Shown here piece by piece: positions 1 to 8,295 of a stretch of DNA of 64,000 nucleotides. The translations under genes were made by a program, and so were the position numbers. The DNA lies in NCBI RefSeq assembly GCF_028462125.1, contig NZ_CP115468.1, positions 1,352,012-1,416,011 of the forward strand, written 5' to 3'. Position 1 is the stretch's first letter. Every line of letters starts with the position of its first letter. The notes under the pieces were generated by a model. That model was not told the DNA's origin. It did not search any database and worked only from the letters and a program-made list of their open reading frames with translations. This stretch comes from Leptospira sp. GIMC2001. Lineage in GTDB: Bacteria; Spirochaetota; Leptospiria; Leptospirales; Leptospiraceae.

Positions 1-207
1 GATAGTTCTTATTACTATAATTACATAAAAGTAATAAAGTGGCTTCCAAGTTCATTTGATCTTTATTTTTAATTCCCTTTAAATTATTTTTACTAAATTT
101 GAAATTACTTGAAATACTTTGTTAGTCTATTAAATCTTTTCTTTTAAAATTTTTCTTTCTATTTTCATTAAGCGGACACGATGTCCGCTCTTCTAGGCGG
201 TTGCGAA
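1..207 (-). other. Partial ORF-less cassette, type II (downstream end cut by window edge)
   Basis: No credible ORF. The last 40 bases match the upstream end of the other type II cassettes (for example 55600-55642): a hairpin with stem AGCGGAC/GTCCGCT at about 172-190, then GGCGGTTGCGAA just before TAAC. The window therefore opens inside a non-coding cassette. Confidence 0.7.
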
Positions 208-255
208 TAACGAGGAGCGTTACTGTGGTAATCCCCCTTTTTTTCGGACAGTAAA

Positions 256-1086
256 TTAGGCAGTTCGCATTTTATATAGTTTTTTGAATTCGCTAGGTGA
301 AGTAAAGCCTAAAGTAGAATGAATTCTTTTCCTATTGTAAAATATTTCAATATATTCGAATAAACTTTGTTTTGCTTGTTTCATATCATCATACCTTACA
401 TGCCTTATCAATTCAGACTTTAATATTTTAAAAAAGGATTCAGCTACAGCATTGTCCCAACAATCGCCTTTTCTACTCATACTTTGCTTCATTTCACTTT
501 CCTGTAATTTTCTTCGAAACTCCCTAGATGCAAACTGTATGCCACGGTCAGAATGGAATATACAACCTGGCTCTGGTTTGTGTAAATTGAAAGCATTATC
601 AAAGCAGGTTATTAGTGAATTAGATTCTAGGCTTTCGCTTAGATCCCAACCAACTATTTCTCGATTAAACAAATCGATTATCGTAGTTAAATAAAACCAA
701 CGAGATTTTACTTCTATATAGGTGATATCTGAACACCATACTTCTCCAGGTTTTGAAGCATTAAATTTTCGATTTAATATGTTTGGAGAAATCTCATTAG
801 AATGTTTTGAGTTCGTTGTTACGACTCTAAACTTTTTCTTGATTTTACTGCGAATTTTCGCTAATTTCATTAATCTTTCTACAAGTTTTCTATTACATAA
901 GTATCCCTCTGTAATCAATGTTTCATAGATTTTTGGGCTACCATATATTTCTTCTGATTCTATGTGGATACGTTTTATCTCAGATAGCAATAGCATATTA
1001 AATACTTTTCGTTTACTTAATCTTCTATTCTTCCAGTTGTAATAACCAGACCTAGAGACTTCTAAAGTCTTGCACATTTTCACCAC
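256..1086 (-). CDS. IS3-family transposase OrfB (DDE integrase core)
   Basis: Catalytic subunit of the transposase. The visible DDE triad is D120 (WCSD), D180 (HSDRG) and E216 (DNAVAESFF), with the 35-residue D-E spacing typical of IS3; the N-terminal HTH_21-like part includes YGSPKIY. The GTG at 1086 is only the first start in frame. The frame stays open upstream into the end of orfA in the -1 phase, next to an A5 run, so the active protein is probably an OrfAB fusion made by -1 frameshifting, as is usual in IS3. The catalytic residues are intact. Confidence 0.9.
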   Translation of the reverse strand: MVKMCKTLEVSRSGYYNWKNRRLSKRKVFNMLLLSEIKRIHIESEEIYGSPKIYETLITEGYLCNRKLVERLMKLAKIRSKIKKKFRVVTTNSKHSNEISPNILNRKFNASKPGEVWCSDITYIEVKSRWFYLTTIIDLFNREIVGWDLSESLESNSLITCFDNAFNLHKPEPGCIFHSDRGIQFASREFRRKLQESEMKQSMSRKGDCWDNAVAESFFKILKSELIRHVRYDDMKQAKQSLFEYIEIFYNRKRIHSTLGFTSPSEFKKLYKMRTA

Positions 1087-1127
1087 TTTAAAATATAATA
1101 CGTTATCTTTAATGAATTGATACTTAT

Positions 1128-1433
1128 CTATTTTTGTTGTGGGTCTCTTGTGAAAATGCCTATTGACTTTTTTAAAATTAAATTCTCAGCTTCTAATTGC
1201 TGGATTCTCTTTTCTTTTTCAATAAGTAAACTTTCATAATCTTTCTTCCCCTTTTTATTGGGCTTAATTTCTTGTTTCACTTCAGCCATATATTTCGTTC
1301 TCCAACCTCTAAGGGTAGATTCTGGTATTCCTAATTCTTTGGCAGTAAAATTACACCTACATCCATTTTCCAAATACCGTTTCAGTGATTGGATTTTGAA
1401 CTCATGAGGGTAGTCTTTGGGTCCTTGATACAT
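1128..1433 (-). CDS. IS3-family transposase OrfA (helix-turn-helix)
   Basis: A 101-residue protein starting MYQGPKDYPHEFK. It has a transposase_8-like HTH (KELGIPESTLRGWRTKY) and a C-terminal leucine-zipper-like coiled coil (KEKRIQQLEAENLILKKS). The ATG at 1433 is chosen because codons upstream of it read through the IS end into attC. It ends CAA CAA AAA TAG, and the -1 frame continues into orfB. Confidence 0.88.
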   Translation of the reverse strand: MYQGPKDYPHEFKIQSLKRYLENGCRCNFTAKELGIPESTLRGWRTKYMAEVKQEIKPNKKGKKDYESLLIEKEKRIQQLEAENLILKKSIGIFTRDPQQK

Positions 1434-1662
1434 TTGTTTCTCCTTAGCGAAGAACCATTTTTTCTGTCCAGTTTTTTGGGGGAATACCAGCCGTTCGGGA
1501 AAGCCGAGTCTCCAAAGGAGACGTTGGCGTTGGCACGAGATTGCGGTGAGCAAAGCGAATAAAGCAATCGCAGTGACACCCGAATGGGTCTGAAGCTCCG
1601 CTACCATAAAGACAAAGGAGCGAGGACGTTTCCAGTAACGCGGAGTTATTCGACGTTTATAT

Positions 1663-2412
1663 TTATAGCTTTAATAAAAAATATACAGTTGTAAAAAATA
1701 ATAAAATAGTAGAGAGATAAGCTAAAATAATTAGTGCATTATTAATAGGAGTCTTACCTATTTCTAAAAATAATATTTGATTTAAATTCACTCCTGGGAA
1801 CAAGATTTTTAATTCCTCCTGCTCTGCGTAAGAGAGCATAGCTCCGCTCTTGCTGATTAATCCATGATGAAGTCCTGAAATATTTTTTTCTTTCAATATA
1901 CTAGCAGTATTATAATTTGCTAATAAATTAATGTTATTTAATTTTTTTCTACTTCTGTTATTTTCTTTGGAATTTATAAGAAAATATTCAACTAATTCCT
2001 TGTCTATAAATTTGGTTCCTAAGGAGTTTAATGAACTATCTTTTGAAATTTCAGAATCTATGCTTACATAAAAAGTCTCGGGATATACTCCTTTTGCTAA
2101 ATCATTTAACGAAATTTGTGATGGATTCTTATTTGAATAAAGGCTAAATAGTAATTCATTAGAAAAAAGTGTCATAGTATAAAGAGGAAATATAGAAATT
2201 AAAAAAATAAATGGCATTTTTAAATTATTCCAATGATTATAAAGTAACAATAGTGAGTAACCAGGAAATAGAAAAACAACTACTCCTTTAAATGTACTGA
2301 TAGTAAATGCTGCAAGAACTATCCATAAATATGAGATAATAAGAATTAAAAGAATTAAAACTGAAATTTTATAATTTATTTCTTCCGCAGATGAGAGAAT
2401 ATTAATAATCAT
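1663..2412 (-). CDS. Hypothetical membrane protein (249 aa)
   Basis: Not recognised. Hydrophobic segments at about residues 16-37, 42-58 and 67-85 and at the C-terminus (224-249) suggest four membrane spans around a roughly 130-residue polar domain with several lysine and asparagine repeats. It is the only gene of its cassette. The ATG lies 54 bp from the next attC, leaving little room for a promoter, and the cassette ends are complementary over GTTATTCGAC. Confidence 0.6.
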   Translation of the reverse strand: MIINILSSAEEINYKISVLILLILIISYLWIVLAAFTISTFKGVVVFLFPGYSLLLLYNHWNNLKMPFIFLISIFPLYTMTLFSNELLFSLYSNKNPSQISLNDLAKGVYPETFYVSIDSEISKDSSLNSLGTKFIDKELVEYFLINSKENNRSRKKLNNINLLANYNTASILKEKNISGLHHGLISKSGAMLSYAEQEELKILFPGVNLNQILFLEIGKTPINNALIILAYLSTILLFFTTVYFLLKL

Positions 2413-2466
2413 CGACTTTCCTTTTAGTTTTAGGTATAAAATTCAATAAATTTTTTAAATGTCGAA

Positions 2467-2642
2467 TAACGAGGAGCGTTGCTGCCGTTCGGGATAGCCG
2501 AGTCTCCAAAGGAGACGTTTGCGTTGGCACGAGATTGCGGTGAACGAAGAGAAAAGGGCAATCGTAGTGTCACCCGAATGGGTCTGAAGCTCCGCTTCTT
2601 CAAAGGCAAAGGAGCGAAGACGTTTCCAGTAACGCGGAGTTA
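2467..2642 (-). repeat. attC-like site 1 (family F)
   Basis: TAAC, L arms GCGTTGCTG / CAGTAACGC, end GTTA; internal hairpin GTCTCC/GGAGAC. It is the attC of the gene at 2658-3977. Confidence 0.88.
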
Positions 2643-2657
2643 TTCGAAGTGGAATAT

Positions 2658-3977
2658 TTATATACCATATCCTTTATTATAAATTATATTTCTAGTAATT
2701 TCTTTCAAAATAAATATATCAAATTTTAGAAGATATTCCTTTTCCGAATTTGGATAAATAAATATTTCATTCTCATTTTCATTAGGATTTACTTTCTTAT
2801 GAACGATTTGACATCGAATATCATAAATTCTATTCGTTAGATTAGAAATAAAATTGTCGTTTAATTTTAATTCATGAAAATCTAAATTATATTTTGATAG
2901 TTTTTTATCTTTTAAAAAGAATTTTTTTATTTCTTCGTTATTCTGTATTATTTCTCTGAAATAATTATATTTTAATCCATTTTCAATAACTATTTTTAAA
3001 GAATTCTTTTCATCCCTATTCGTATTCTGAACACTCGATTTAATAATATCATACAATTCATTTATTTTCTCATCAACTCTTAAATCAAAAGTAGCACTTT
3101 TTAAAATGTTTTTCATTTTGTTTATGTGACTATCACTAGTGAAAGCCGAAAAATAAAACTCAAGTATTTGATAGAAATTCAAAAACTGTATACTGGGACT
3201 TTCTTTTGAATTAATAGCATTGAAATATAACTCACAAGCAATTTCATTATATTTAATCTTCGGAAAAATAAGGTTGTGAAGCTTATCCTCAGTATTAATT
3301 TTAAAATATTCATGCTTATTATTAGGTTCTCTTTCTAATTTTAAAGACAAATTAAAAATAGAATCCAATTGAAAGAAAACTGGAAATGAAAAATCCTTTA
3401 GGATTTTAAGGATACTATTCTCATCTAATGTTCTTATTGGATATTCAATTGTTATCATTAATTCGTTATAAAATTTACTATTATAATAATCAAACTGCTT
3501 ATTAAATAATATCCTATAAAAATTATTTGGTTTTCCAATTATAATTTTTATAGTTTTATCAGAATCATCGATAATTTCTATATTTTCAGGAATTATAGAT
3601 TCTTTATCCATTGAAAAATAATATTCTATCTCTTCCTTTACTATAAATCTATTATACTTTTTATAAATATGTAGTAAATAAATATAGAAAGAAACACCAT
3701 ATGTATTGTTATCCAGGAGAAGAAAACTAATTATTTTATTTTCTTTTCTGTTGTACACACAGTTATAATTTTCCAAGAAACAATAATTTTGAAAATTATT
3801 TTCCATTAATAATTCTATTTGTTCATCTGAAATAGGAGATATTTTTCTATCAATTGATCCATTAGGTAGTAAAATACTTAGATCTACCCAATCATTATTA
3901 TCTGAAACTTCAATACTAATTTTGTTAGCTAAACAAATAGAATTAATTTCTTCGATTTTTTCTTTTTTTATTTCCAT
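2658..3977 (-). CDS. Hypothetical protein with C-terminal HEPN-like motif (439 aa)
   Basis: No known full-length family recognised. Near residues 388-394 the segment DIRCQIVHKK has the R-x4-H pattern of HEPN nucleases, preceded by a helical region (FYQILEFYFSAF) as in ApeA-like HEPN domains. The N-terminal 250 residues look like a beta-rich sensor with no signal peptide, so a cytoplasmic RNA-targeting defence effector is possible but unproven. It is a single-gene cassette with only 16 bp between its ATG and the neighbouring attC, so it lacks its own promoter. Confidence 0.6.
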   Translation of the reverse strand: MEIKKEKIEEINSICLANKISIEVSDNNDWVDLSILLPNGSIDRKISPISDEQIELLMENNFQNYCFLENYNCVYNRKENKIISFLLLDNNTYGVSFYIYLLHIYKKYNRFIVKEEIEYYFSMDKESIIPENIEIIDDSDKTIKIIIGKPNNFYRILFNKQFDYYNSKFYNELMITIEYPIRTLDENSILKILKDFSFPVFFQLDSIFNLSLKLEREPNNKHEYFKINTEDKLHNLIFPKIKYNEIACELYFNAINSKESPSIQFLNFYQILEFYFSAFTSDSHINKMKNILKSATFDLRVDEKINELYDIIKSSVQNTNRDEKNSLKIVIENGLKYNYFREIIQNNEEIKKFFLKDKKLSKYNLDFHELKLNDNFISNLTNRIYDIRCQIVHKKVNPNENENEIFIYPNSEKEYLLKFDIFILKEITRNIIYNKGYGI

Positions 3978-3993
3978 TTTTTTCCATTTCGAA

Positions 3994-4203
3994 TAACGAG
4001 GAGTCTACCTGCCGTTCGGGATAGGTGAGCCTCTGGTTTCCCGAAGGGCTCCGTGCCTGAGGATTAGAAACCTGAGGCGTTACCGTTGGCACGAGATTGC
4101 GACGAACAAAGTGAGTCAAAGCAATCGCAGTGACTCCCGAATGGACCCGAAGCTCCGCTACCTAAGGACGAGGAGCGAGGGTTTTTACAGGTAGACGGAG
4201 TTA
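3994..4203 (-). repeat. attC-like site 2 (family C)
   Basis: TAAC-GAGGA then L arm GTCTACCTG, and CAGGTAGAC-GGA-GTTA at the far end (perfect complement). It is the attC of the cassette that now holds an IS (4204-6161). Confidence 0.88.
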
Positions 4204-4493
4204 AGCGCAGTAGCTTTTCCAGGTTTTTACGTTAGCTTCGAAATGAAAGATTCGTTTTTATTTGAGAAACTGTCAATGATATTAAAAAAGTAATGCTATA
4301 AGAATGTTGGATTAAGGATAAGTTACCTTGGGATTTGACTAGAACTCTCATTCATAAGCTTTTGTAAAAATGGTCCTAAAGTGTTTAAGTGATTGTCAAA
4401 TGAAAAAATCATATTTCGAATTTCTGGAATATCAATATTCATGACCTGCCCCCATTTTCAGTACCAATAAATAAGTTAGTTTTCAATAAAATC

Positions 4494-5297
4494 TTATCCA
4501 AACTTCAACTTATATTCCAATGGGGTCAAGTAGTTTAATGAAGAATGAAGTCTTTCCTCATTATAATCCTTTTGATATATTTCTAAGGCTTTAGATAATT
4601 CATTTTGGTTTTTAAATAAGTTAAGATTCAAACACTCATCTCTCAGCTTACCATTGAAGCTTTCTATAAATGCATTCTGAGTAAGCTTTCCTTTATCAAT
4701 AAAATGGATATCTATACCTTTATTTTCAGCCCATTCTCTAAATGCCGTAGAGGTAAATTCCGTTCCATTATCTAAGACAAAAGATCTTGGAAGATTTTCT
4801 AGAGAATCTAAAAATTGAATTAACTTAAGTGAGGAAAAAGAATATTCTACATGAAGAATTGAATATTCCCTGCTGAAGTGATCAATCCCTGTTAGTATTC
4901 TTTGTTTTCTCTGATCCAATGTTCTCTCAAAAACGAAATCCATAGACCAAACTTGATTTGATTTTGTTGGGAGTTCTAAAGGCTTAGATGGTATTGTTTT
5001 CTTTCGTTTATTTGATTTTGTCCTTATTTTTAGCCCTTCTAATCGATATAAACGGTAAATCTTTTTATGATTTACAATCTTTCCCGATCGACGTATCTTT
5101 TTGTATATTCGTCGATAGCCATCTCGCTTTCGTCGAAAAGCCAGTCTTCTAATCTCATCTATTGTATCAGTATCTGGTGGTTTACTTTTATAGTAAAATG
5201 TCGACTTGGGATATTCTAAAAGTTTCAGACTGCTATTTTGAGAAAGTCCTTCTTGAATTAACAGGGATACTGCTTTCTCTTTATGCTCCCTGTTCAA
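4494..5297 (-). CDS. IS3-family transposase OrfB (IS407-like)
   Basis: Full DDE integrase core with D120 (WSMDFVF), D176 (VLDNGTEF) and E212 (NAFIESFNGKLRDECL). The RDECL signature and the WSMDF context resemble the IS407 and IS2 branches of IS3. The probable TTG start at 5297 overlaps the orfA stop by a few bases; frameshift-fused translation is the norm in this family. No disabling change is visible. Confidence 0.92.
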   Translation of the reverse strand: MNREHKEKAVSLLIQEGLSQNSSLKLLEYPKSTFYYKSKPPDTDTIDEIRRLAFRRKRDGYRRIYKKIRRSGKIVNHKKIYRLYRLEGLKIRTKSNKRKKTIPSKPLELPTKSNQVWSMDFVFERTLDQRKQRILTGIDHFSREYSILHVEYSFSSLKLIQFLDSLENLPRSFVLDNGTEFTSTAFREWAENKGIDIHFIDKGKLTQNAFIESFNGKLRDECLNLNLFKNQNELSKALEIYQKDYNEERLHSSLNYLTPLEYKLKFG

Positions 5298-5560
5298 AAC
5301 TTTTTTCCTAAAACATTCTTAATCGCTTGGATTTCTAAAGCTTGTTCAGCTACTAATCTTTTTAGGTTGGAATTTTCATTTTCAAGTGATTTTAAAAGTT
5401 TCATATCACTCATCTCCATTCCTCCATATTTGTTCCGCCATCGGTAGAAGGTTTGCTCAGTTATCCCATATTTTCTAGCAACTTCCTTAATGGGAATACC
5501 TGATTCTGCTTCCTTAAGAACTTTATAGATCTCTGATTCTTGAAATTTCTTTTTTGCCAT
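5294..5560 (-). CDS. IS3-family transposase OrfA
   Basis: An 88-residue protein beginning MAKKKFQESEIYKVLKEAES. The transposase_8 HTH is clear (IKEVARKYGITEQTFYRWRNKYGG), followed by a short coiled coil (LKSLENENSNLKRLVAEQ). It lies directly upstream of orfB with overlapping ends and binds the IS ends for transposition. Confidence 0.92.
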   Translation of the reverse strand: MAKKKFQESEIYKVLKEAESGIPIKEVARKYGITEQTFYRWRNKYGGMEMSDMKLLKSLENENSNLKRLVAEQALEIQAIKNVLGKKF

Positions 5561-6161
5561 TGTTTTCTCCTATTATCATCGGTGAAAACTAACTTATTAA
5601 TCGGTTCAGTTTTTGGGGGGCAGGTTATTCAAAATAATTTCCATTACATCTTCCATATCGTGATCTCTATGTCCTATCGTAAAATGACGTATTCTCTCAA
5701 GTGAAGCTCTCTTCTCTCTTTTATAATCAGTAAAATTTGCATTAATCTGATTTAATTCAGCAATAAGTGACTGGCTGTTAGGAAGAGTCGAGATAGCTGT
5801 CCGTAATTTTCTTCCCATTAACTGAGGTATATCTTCGGATGCCTCGAATATTATTAAAGCAGCTTGTCGCGCAAAATAAACACGTTTCCAATGATGATTA
5901 GTGAAAAGCATTTCATATCCAGCAACAGCTAGATCATAGGAACATATGTTTACGAAGCCTGCAAAATTCCAAATAGTATTATGATAAACGAGTTTATTAT
6001 TTAAGGTGAAGCTGTTTGCATCATGTATCAACGATAACGTTTTTTCTAAATTTTTAAACTTTCTATTGAAATTTCTTTTTAATCGAAATTGACTTATTTT
6101 CAATATGAGCTTAAAAATCATATTTTCATTTTTATTGTCATTTAACATAAGCTATTGCGCT

Positions 6162-6310
6162 TAACGAATGAGCTTGCCGACGTTCCTCGTAGCTGAGCCT
6201 CCAAAGGAGGCGTTAGCGTCGGCACATCTTCTTGCTCTGCAAGAAGCGTGACGGAGAGGAATGTGTCGAAGACCGAGCCGGTATTCCGGCGATGCGGCAA
6301 GCGAAAGTTA
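6162..6310 (-). repeat. attC-like site 3 (family A)
   Basis: TAAC-GAATGA-GCTTGCCG at the start and CGGCAAGC-GAAA-GTTA at the end; internal hairpins GCCTCC/GGAGGC, CTTCTTGC/GCAAGAAG and GCCGG/CCGGC. It is the attC of the two-gene cassette 6311-7323. Confidence 0.9.
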
Positions 6311-6328
6311 TGCGACGGTCGATTCATA

Positions 6329-6817
6329 TTAGGCTAGATATTTGTTGTTATATAGTAAACCGAGATTTATTTCCACAATTTTTTCAAATGATTTTCCGAA
6401 TGAATTCGAATATTTTAGATGAAATTTGATAGTTTGTTCATGTTGATTTTTCTGAACTAAGTATGGATAATTTATAAAAAAAGATTCGTAAGATTGTTTA
6501 GCTGATAAATAGGATATCCCCTTTAACAGGAAGCCTGGAACGTCTTCGTTGTTTCCAATTAAACTTTTTGGATATTCTAGGAATTTTAAATTGTAAACAT
6601 CGTTTGGTGTATTATTTTCCAAAATTAGATTCATAAAGCCTGATTTAATTTTTTCCAATCTAATGCTTACGTCAGGTTTTTGCAGTAATTTTCTACTTTT
6701 TACCATTTCTAAATGCATTAAACTATTAATTATTACATAAACTATAGTTGTGACAAGTGTTAAAAATGAAGTAACTATAGAGATTAATGTAGAGTTTCCA
6801 TTTATATATTCAATCAT
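6329..6817 (-). CDS. Hypothetical membrane-anchored protein (162 aa)
   Basis: Not recognised. One long hydrophobic segment near residues 9-35 (LISIVTSFLTLVTTIVYVII) is followed by a soluble domain rich in beta-strand residues, suggesting an N-terminal anchor with a cytoplasmic or periplasmic domain. It is the second gene of a two-gene cassette, 5 bp after the 6823-7284 gene, so the two are probably co-expressed. Confidence 0.6.
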   Translation of the reverse strand: MIEYINGNSTLISIVTSFLTLVTTIVYVIINSLMHLEMVKSRKLLQKPDVSIRLEKIKSGFMNLILENNTPNDVYNLKFLEYPKSLIGNNEDVPGFLLKGISYLSAKQSYESFFINYPYLVQKNQHEQTIKFHLKYSNSFGKSFEKIVEINLGLLYNNKYLA

Positions 6818-6822
6818 TTGAA

Positions 6823-7284
6823 TTATTTAGCAAAAATGTGGAGGATAAGTATCTCATTAAAAGTCTCAGTTTTTTCTAAACTTCGACTAATTTTCTGAAT
6901 TGGAAATCGATTTGTTTTGTAATATTCGGCTTTTGCTTTACCGTGAATCAAAGTTTCTAATATTAGAGTTTCATTGAAAGGTATTTCTGGATTAGTATCG
7001 ATTAAGTCATTCTCCCTGACTAGAACGTATCGCTTGATGTCAATATAAAGAGGTTTTCCACTAAACGCTTGGTTTCTATATTCCTTAATTAATACTGAAT
7101 ATAAACCTTCTATTACTTGTTCGATATATACTTCTAAAATATCATATTTCTCTTTTAATCCGGTAGTATGACGTTTTGTGTAAGCTTCCGCATCTTGCTT
7201 CGTGAAAGCTTCTATATAGAATGGAAACCAATATATATTTTCAGAGAGATCTTTAAATTTAATTTCTATAAACCAATTTAACAT
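6823..7284 (-). CDS. Hypothetical protein (153 aa)
   Basis: Not recognised. A soluble protein with no signal peptide, beginning MLNWFIEIKFKDLSENIYWF, followed by a mixed alpha/beta region. It is the first gene of a two-gene cassette, with its ATG 39 bp from attC site 4. The partner at 6329-6817 is membrane-anchored. No function is assigned. Confidence 0.6.
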   Translation of the reverse strand: MLNWFIEIKFKDLSENIYWFPFYIEAFTKQDAEAYTKRHTTGLKEKYDILEVYIEQVIEGLYSVLIKEYRNQAFSGKPLYIDIKRYVLVRENDLIDTNPEIPFNETLILETLIHGKAKAEYYKTNRFPIQKISRSLEKTETFNEILILHIFAK

Positions 7285-7323
7285 AATTCTTATCCTTTAA
7301 TAAAGAGATTTTCGACTGTCGCA

Positions 7324-7507
7324 TAACGGTCTGACTATCCGACGTAAATCCTAGCTGAGTCCAGCACCATTTAGTGAGCTATGCGAATGTTTAAAATGGT
7401 GCTGGACGTTAGCGTTGGCACGAATTCTTGCCTTGCAAGAATCGTGACTAGGATTTATGTGTCGCAGACCGAGCCTGTATTTCAGGCGCAGCGGATAGTT
7501 GGTGTTA
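7324..7507 (-). repeat. attC-like site 4 (family B, CAGCACC apical stem)
   Basis: TAAC-GGTCTG-ACTATCCG at the start and CGGATAGT-TGGT-GTTA at the end. The central stem is the alternative CCAGCACCATTT / AAATGGTGCTGG module. It is the attC of the ORF-less cassette 7508-8127. Confidence 0.88.
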
Positions 7508-8127
7508 TCTGTAGCCGCCATTTTCTCGGCAAGGATGCCGACTTTCTTCGACAGTATTTTTATCGCCTTTCTGTGTTTTAAATTCAAATAAGAGCAAATT
7601 CAATCTGAAATGAAAAATTATGCCTTAAACTTCATATCCGTGACTGAATCTTTGATTTTTTCAATCTTGAAAACGCTGATTGGCGTTTGGAGATTAAGTA
7701 TAACATATAGCTTATACATGATACGAAAATCAGAATAGTAAAACTTTGTTGGAAAATTAAACGTGAATTCTTTTCTATTTATTTATTTTTCAACAATCGT
7801 AAGGGAAAAAGCAATAACAAACTTATTTTGTTCACAGCTTTTATTTTCTTTATAAACTGAGAACCTAAATCAATCTGTTCAATTTCAAATTAGAGAAGAC
7901 AATAATACTTTAATAATGAAAATCAAAACTGAAATCTGAATGAAGCTTCTTTGATCTTTTGTAAACTGAGAATAAACTAAAACAGCAATTTCATCTGAAC
8001 AAAACCTTTAATTCACATTCTTATTAGTTTTTACAATAATAAGCGGTTAAAACTCTCTTTCTTTGAATTAATTCTTTTAAATTTAAAAAAAGCGGACAGG
8101 ACGTCCGCTCTTAAAGGCGGTTACAGA
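7508..8127 (-). other. ORF-less cassette, type I, copy 1
   Basis: 620 bp with no convincing ORF, near-identical to 18110-18729 (one difference noticed) and related to 18878-19500, 40261-40878 and 52487-53104. Internal hairpins: AAACGC/GCGTTT at 7671-7688 and GTATAA/TTATAC at 7698-7717, plus TCGGCA-AGGA-TGCCGA near 7527. A terminator-like hairpin sits at the transcriptional entry side. The ends pair over 16 bases (GTTATCTGTAGCCGCC). Confidence 0.8.
8084..8109 (-). terminator. Intrinsic terminator at the entry of type I cassette copy 1
   Basis: On the minus strand AGCGGAC-GTCCT-GTCCGCT is followed by a T7 run (the A run on plus just before 8091). It would stop transcripts entering from the TA-type cassette at 8296-8898. 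Confidence 0.75.
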
Positions 8128-8276
8128 TAACGAATGAGCTTGCCGACGTTCCTCGTAGCTGAGCCTCCAAAGGAGGTGTTAGCGTCGGCGCGTCTTCTTG
8201 CTTTGCAAGAAGCGTGACGAAGAGTAATGTGTTGAAGGCCGAGCCGGTATTCCGGCGATGCGGCAAGCGAAAGTTA
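8128..8276 (-). repeat. attC-like site 5 (family A)
   Basis: GCTTGCCG / CGGCAAGC arms between TAAC and GTTA. It is the attC of the HigBA-like cassette 8277-8984. Confidence 0.9.
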
Positions 8277-8295
8277 TTTGCAGTTGGTATTCTTA

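Larger units (their letters stand above)
226..1489 (-). mobile_element. IS3-family insertion sequence inside attC site 0
   Basis: Imperfect terminal inverted repeats, TGGTAATCCCCC on the left and the complement of TGGTATTCCCCC on the right, followed by related GGACAG motifs, bound a 1264-bp element with orfA and orfB on the minus strand. The flanking attC sequence joins cleanly across the insertion with one shared G, so a normal 3-4 bp target duplication is not evident. The element was probably active recently or has lost one duplication copy. Confidence 0.85.
208..1648 (-). repeat. attC-like site 0 (family F), split by an IS
   Basis: The left part (208-225) has TAAC and the L arm GCGTTACTG. 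The right part (1490-1648) has the internal hairpins and ends CAGTAACGC-GGA-GTTA. Joined, the two parts give a normal family F site of about 177 bp. It is the attC of the cassette at 1649-2466. Confidence 0.85.
4442..5627 (-). mobile_element. IS3-family (IS407-like) insertion sequence with 4-bp target duplication
   Basis: A 1186-bp element with inverted ends TGACCTGCCCCC and TAACCTGCCCCC and a further matched stretch AATAAGTTAGTTTTCA inside both ends. TTCA flanks it on both sides (4438-4441, 5628-5631). It carries orfA and orfB on the minus strand and interrupts a cassette gene. Confidence 0.93.
4323..6148 (-). pseudogene. Hypothetical gene interrupted by an IS3-family element
   Basis: Coding starts at the ATG at 6148 and runs to 5632; after the IS at 4442-5627 the same frame continues from 4441 to TAA at 4323. 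Removing the IS and one TTCA copy restores about 210 codons, joining EIILN to IDIPEIRNMIFSFDN. No family recognised; IRHFTIGHRDHD is loosely HEPN-like (R-x-H). As it stands the IS supplies a premature end (LPPKN). The ATG is 13 bp from attC site 3. Confidence 0.75.

Noticed and set aside
452..928. Plus-strand ORFs inside the first IS
   Set aside because: They are antisense shadows of orfB, whose DDE motifs are intact.
7351..7587. Minus-strand ORF starting MNLKHRKAIKIL in type I cassettes, running into attC (also 17989-18189 and 40104-40307)
   Set aside because: The first 27 codons stay open in all copies, but a start codon is present in only some and two thirds of the frame is attC sequence. 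It is kept as a possibility only.
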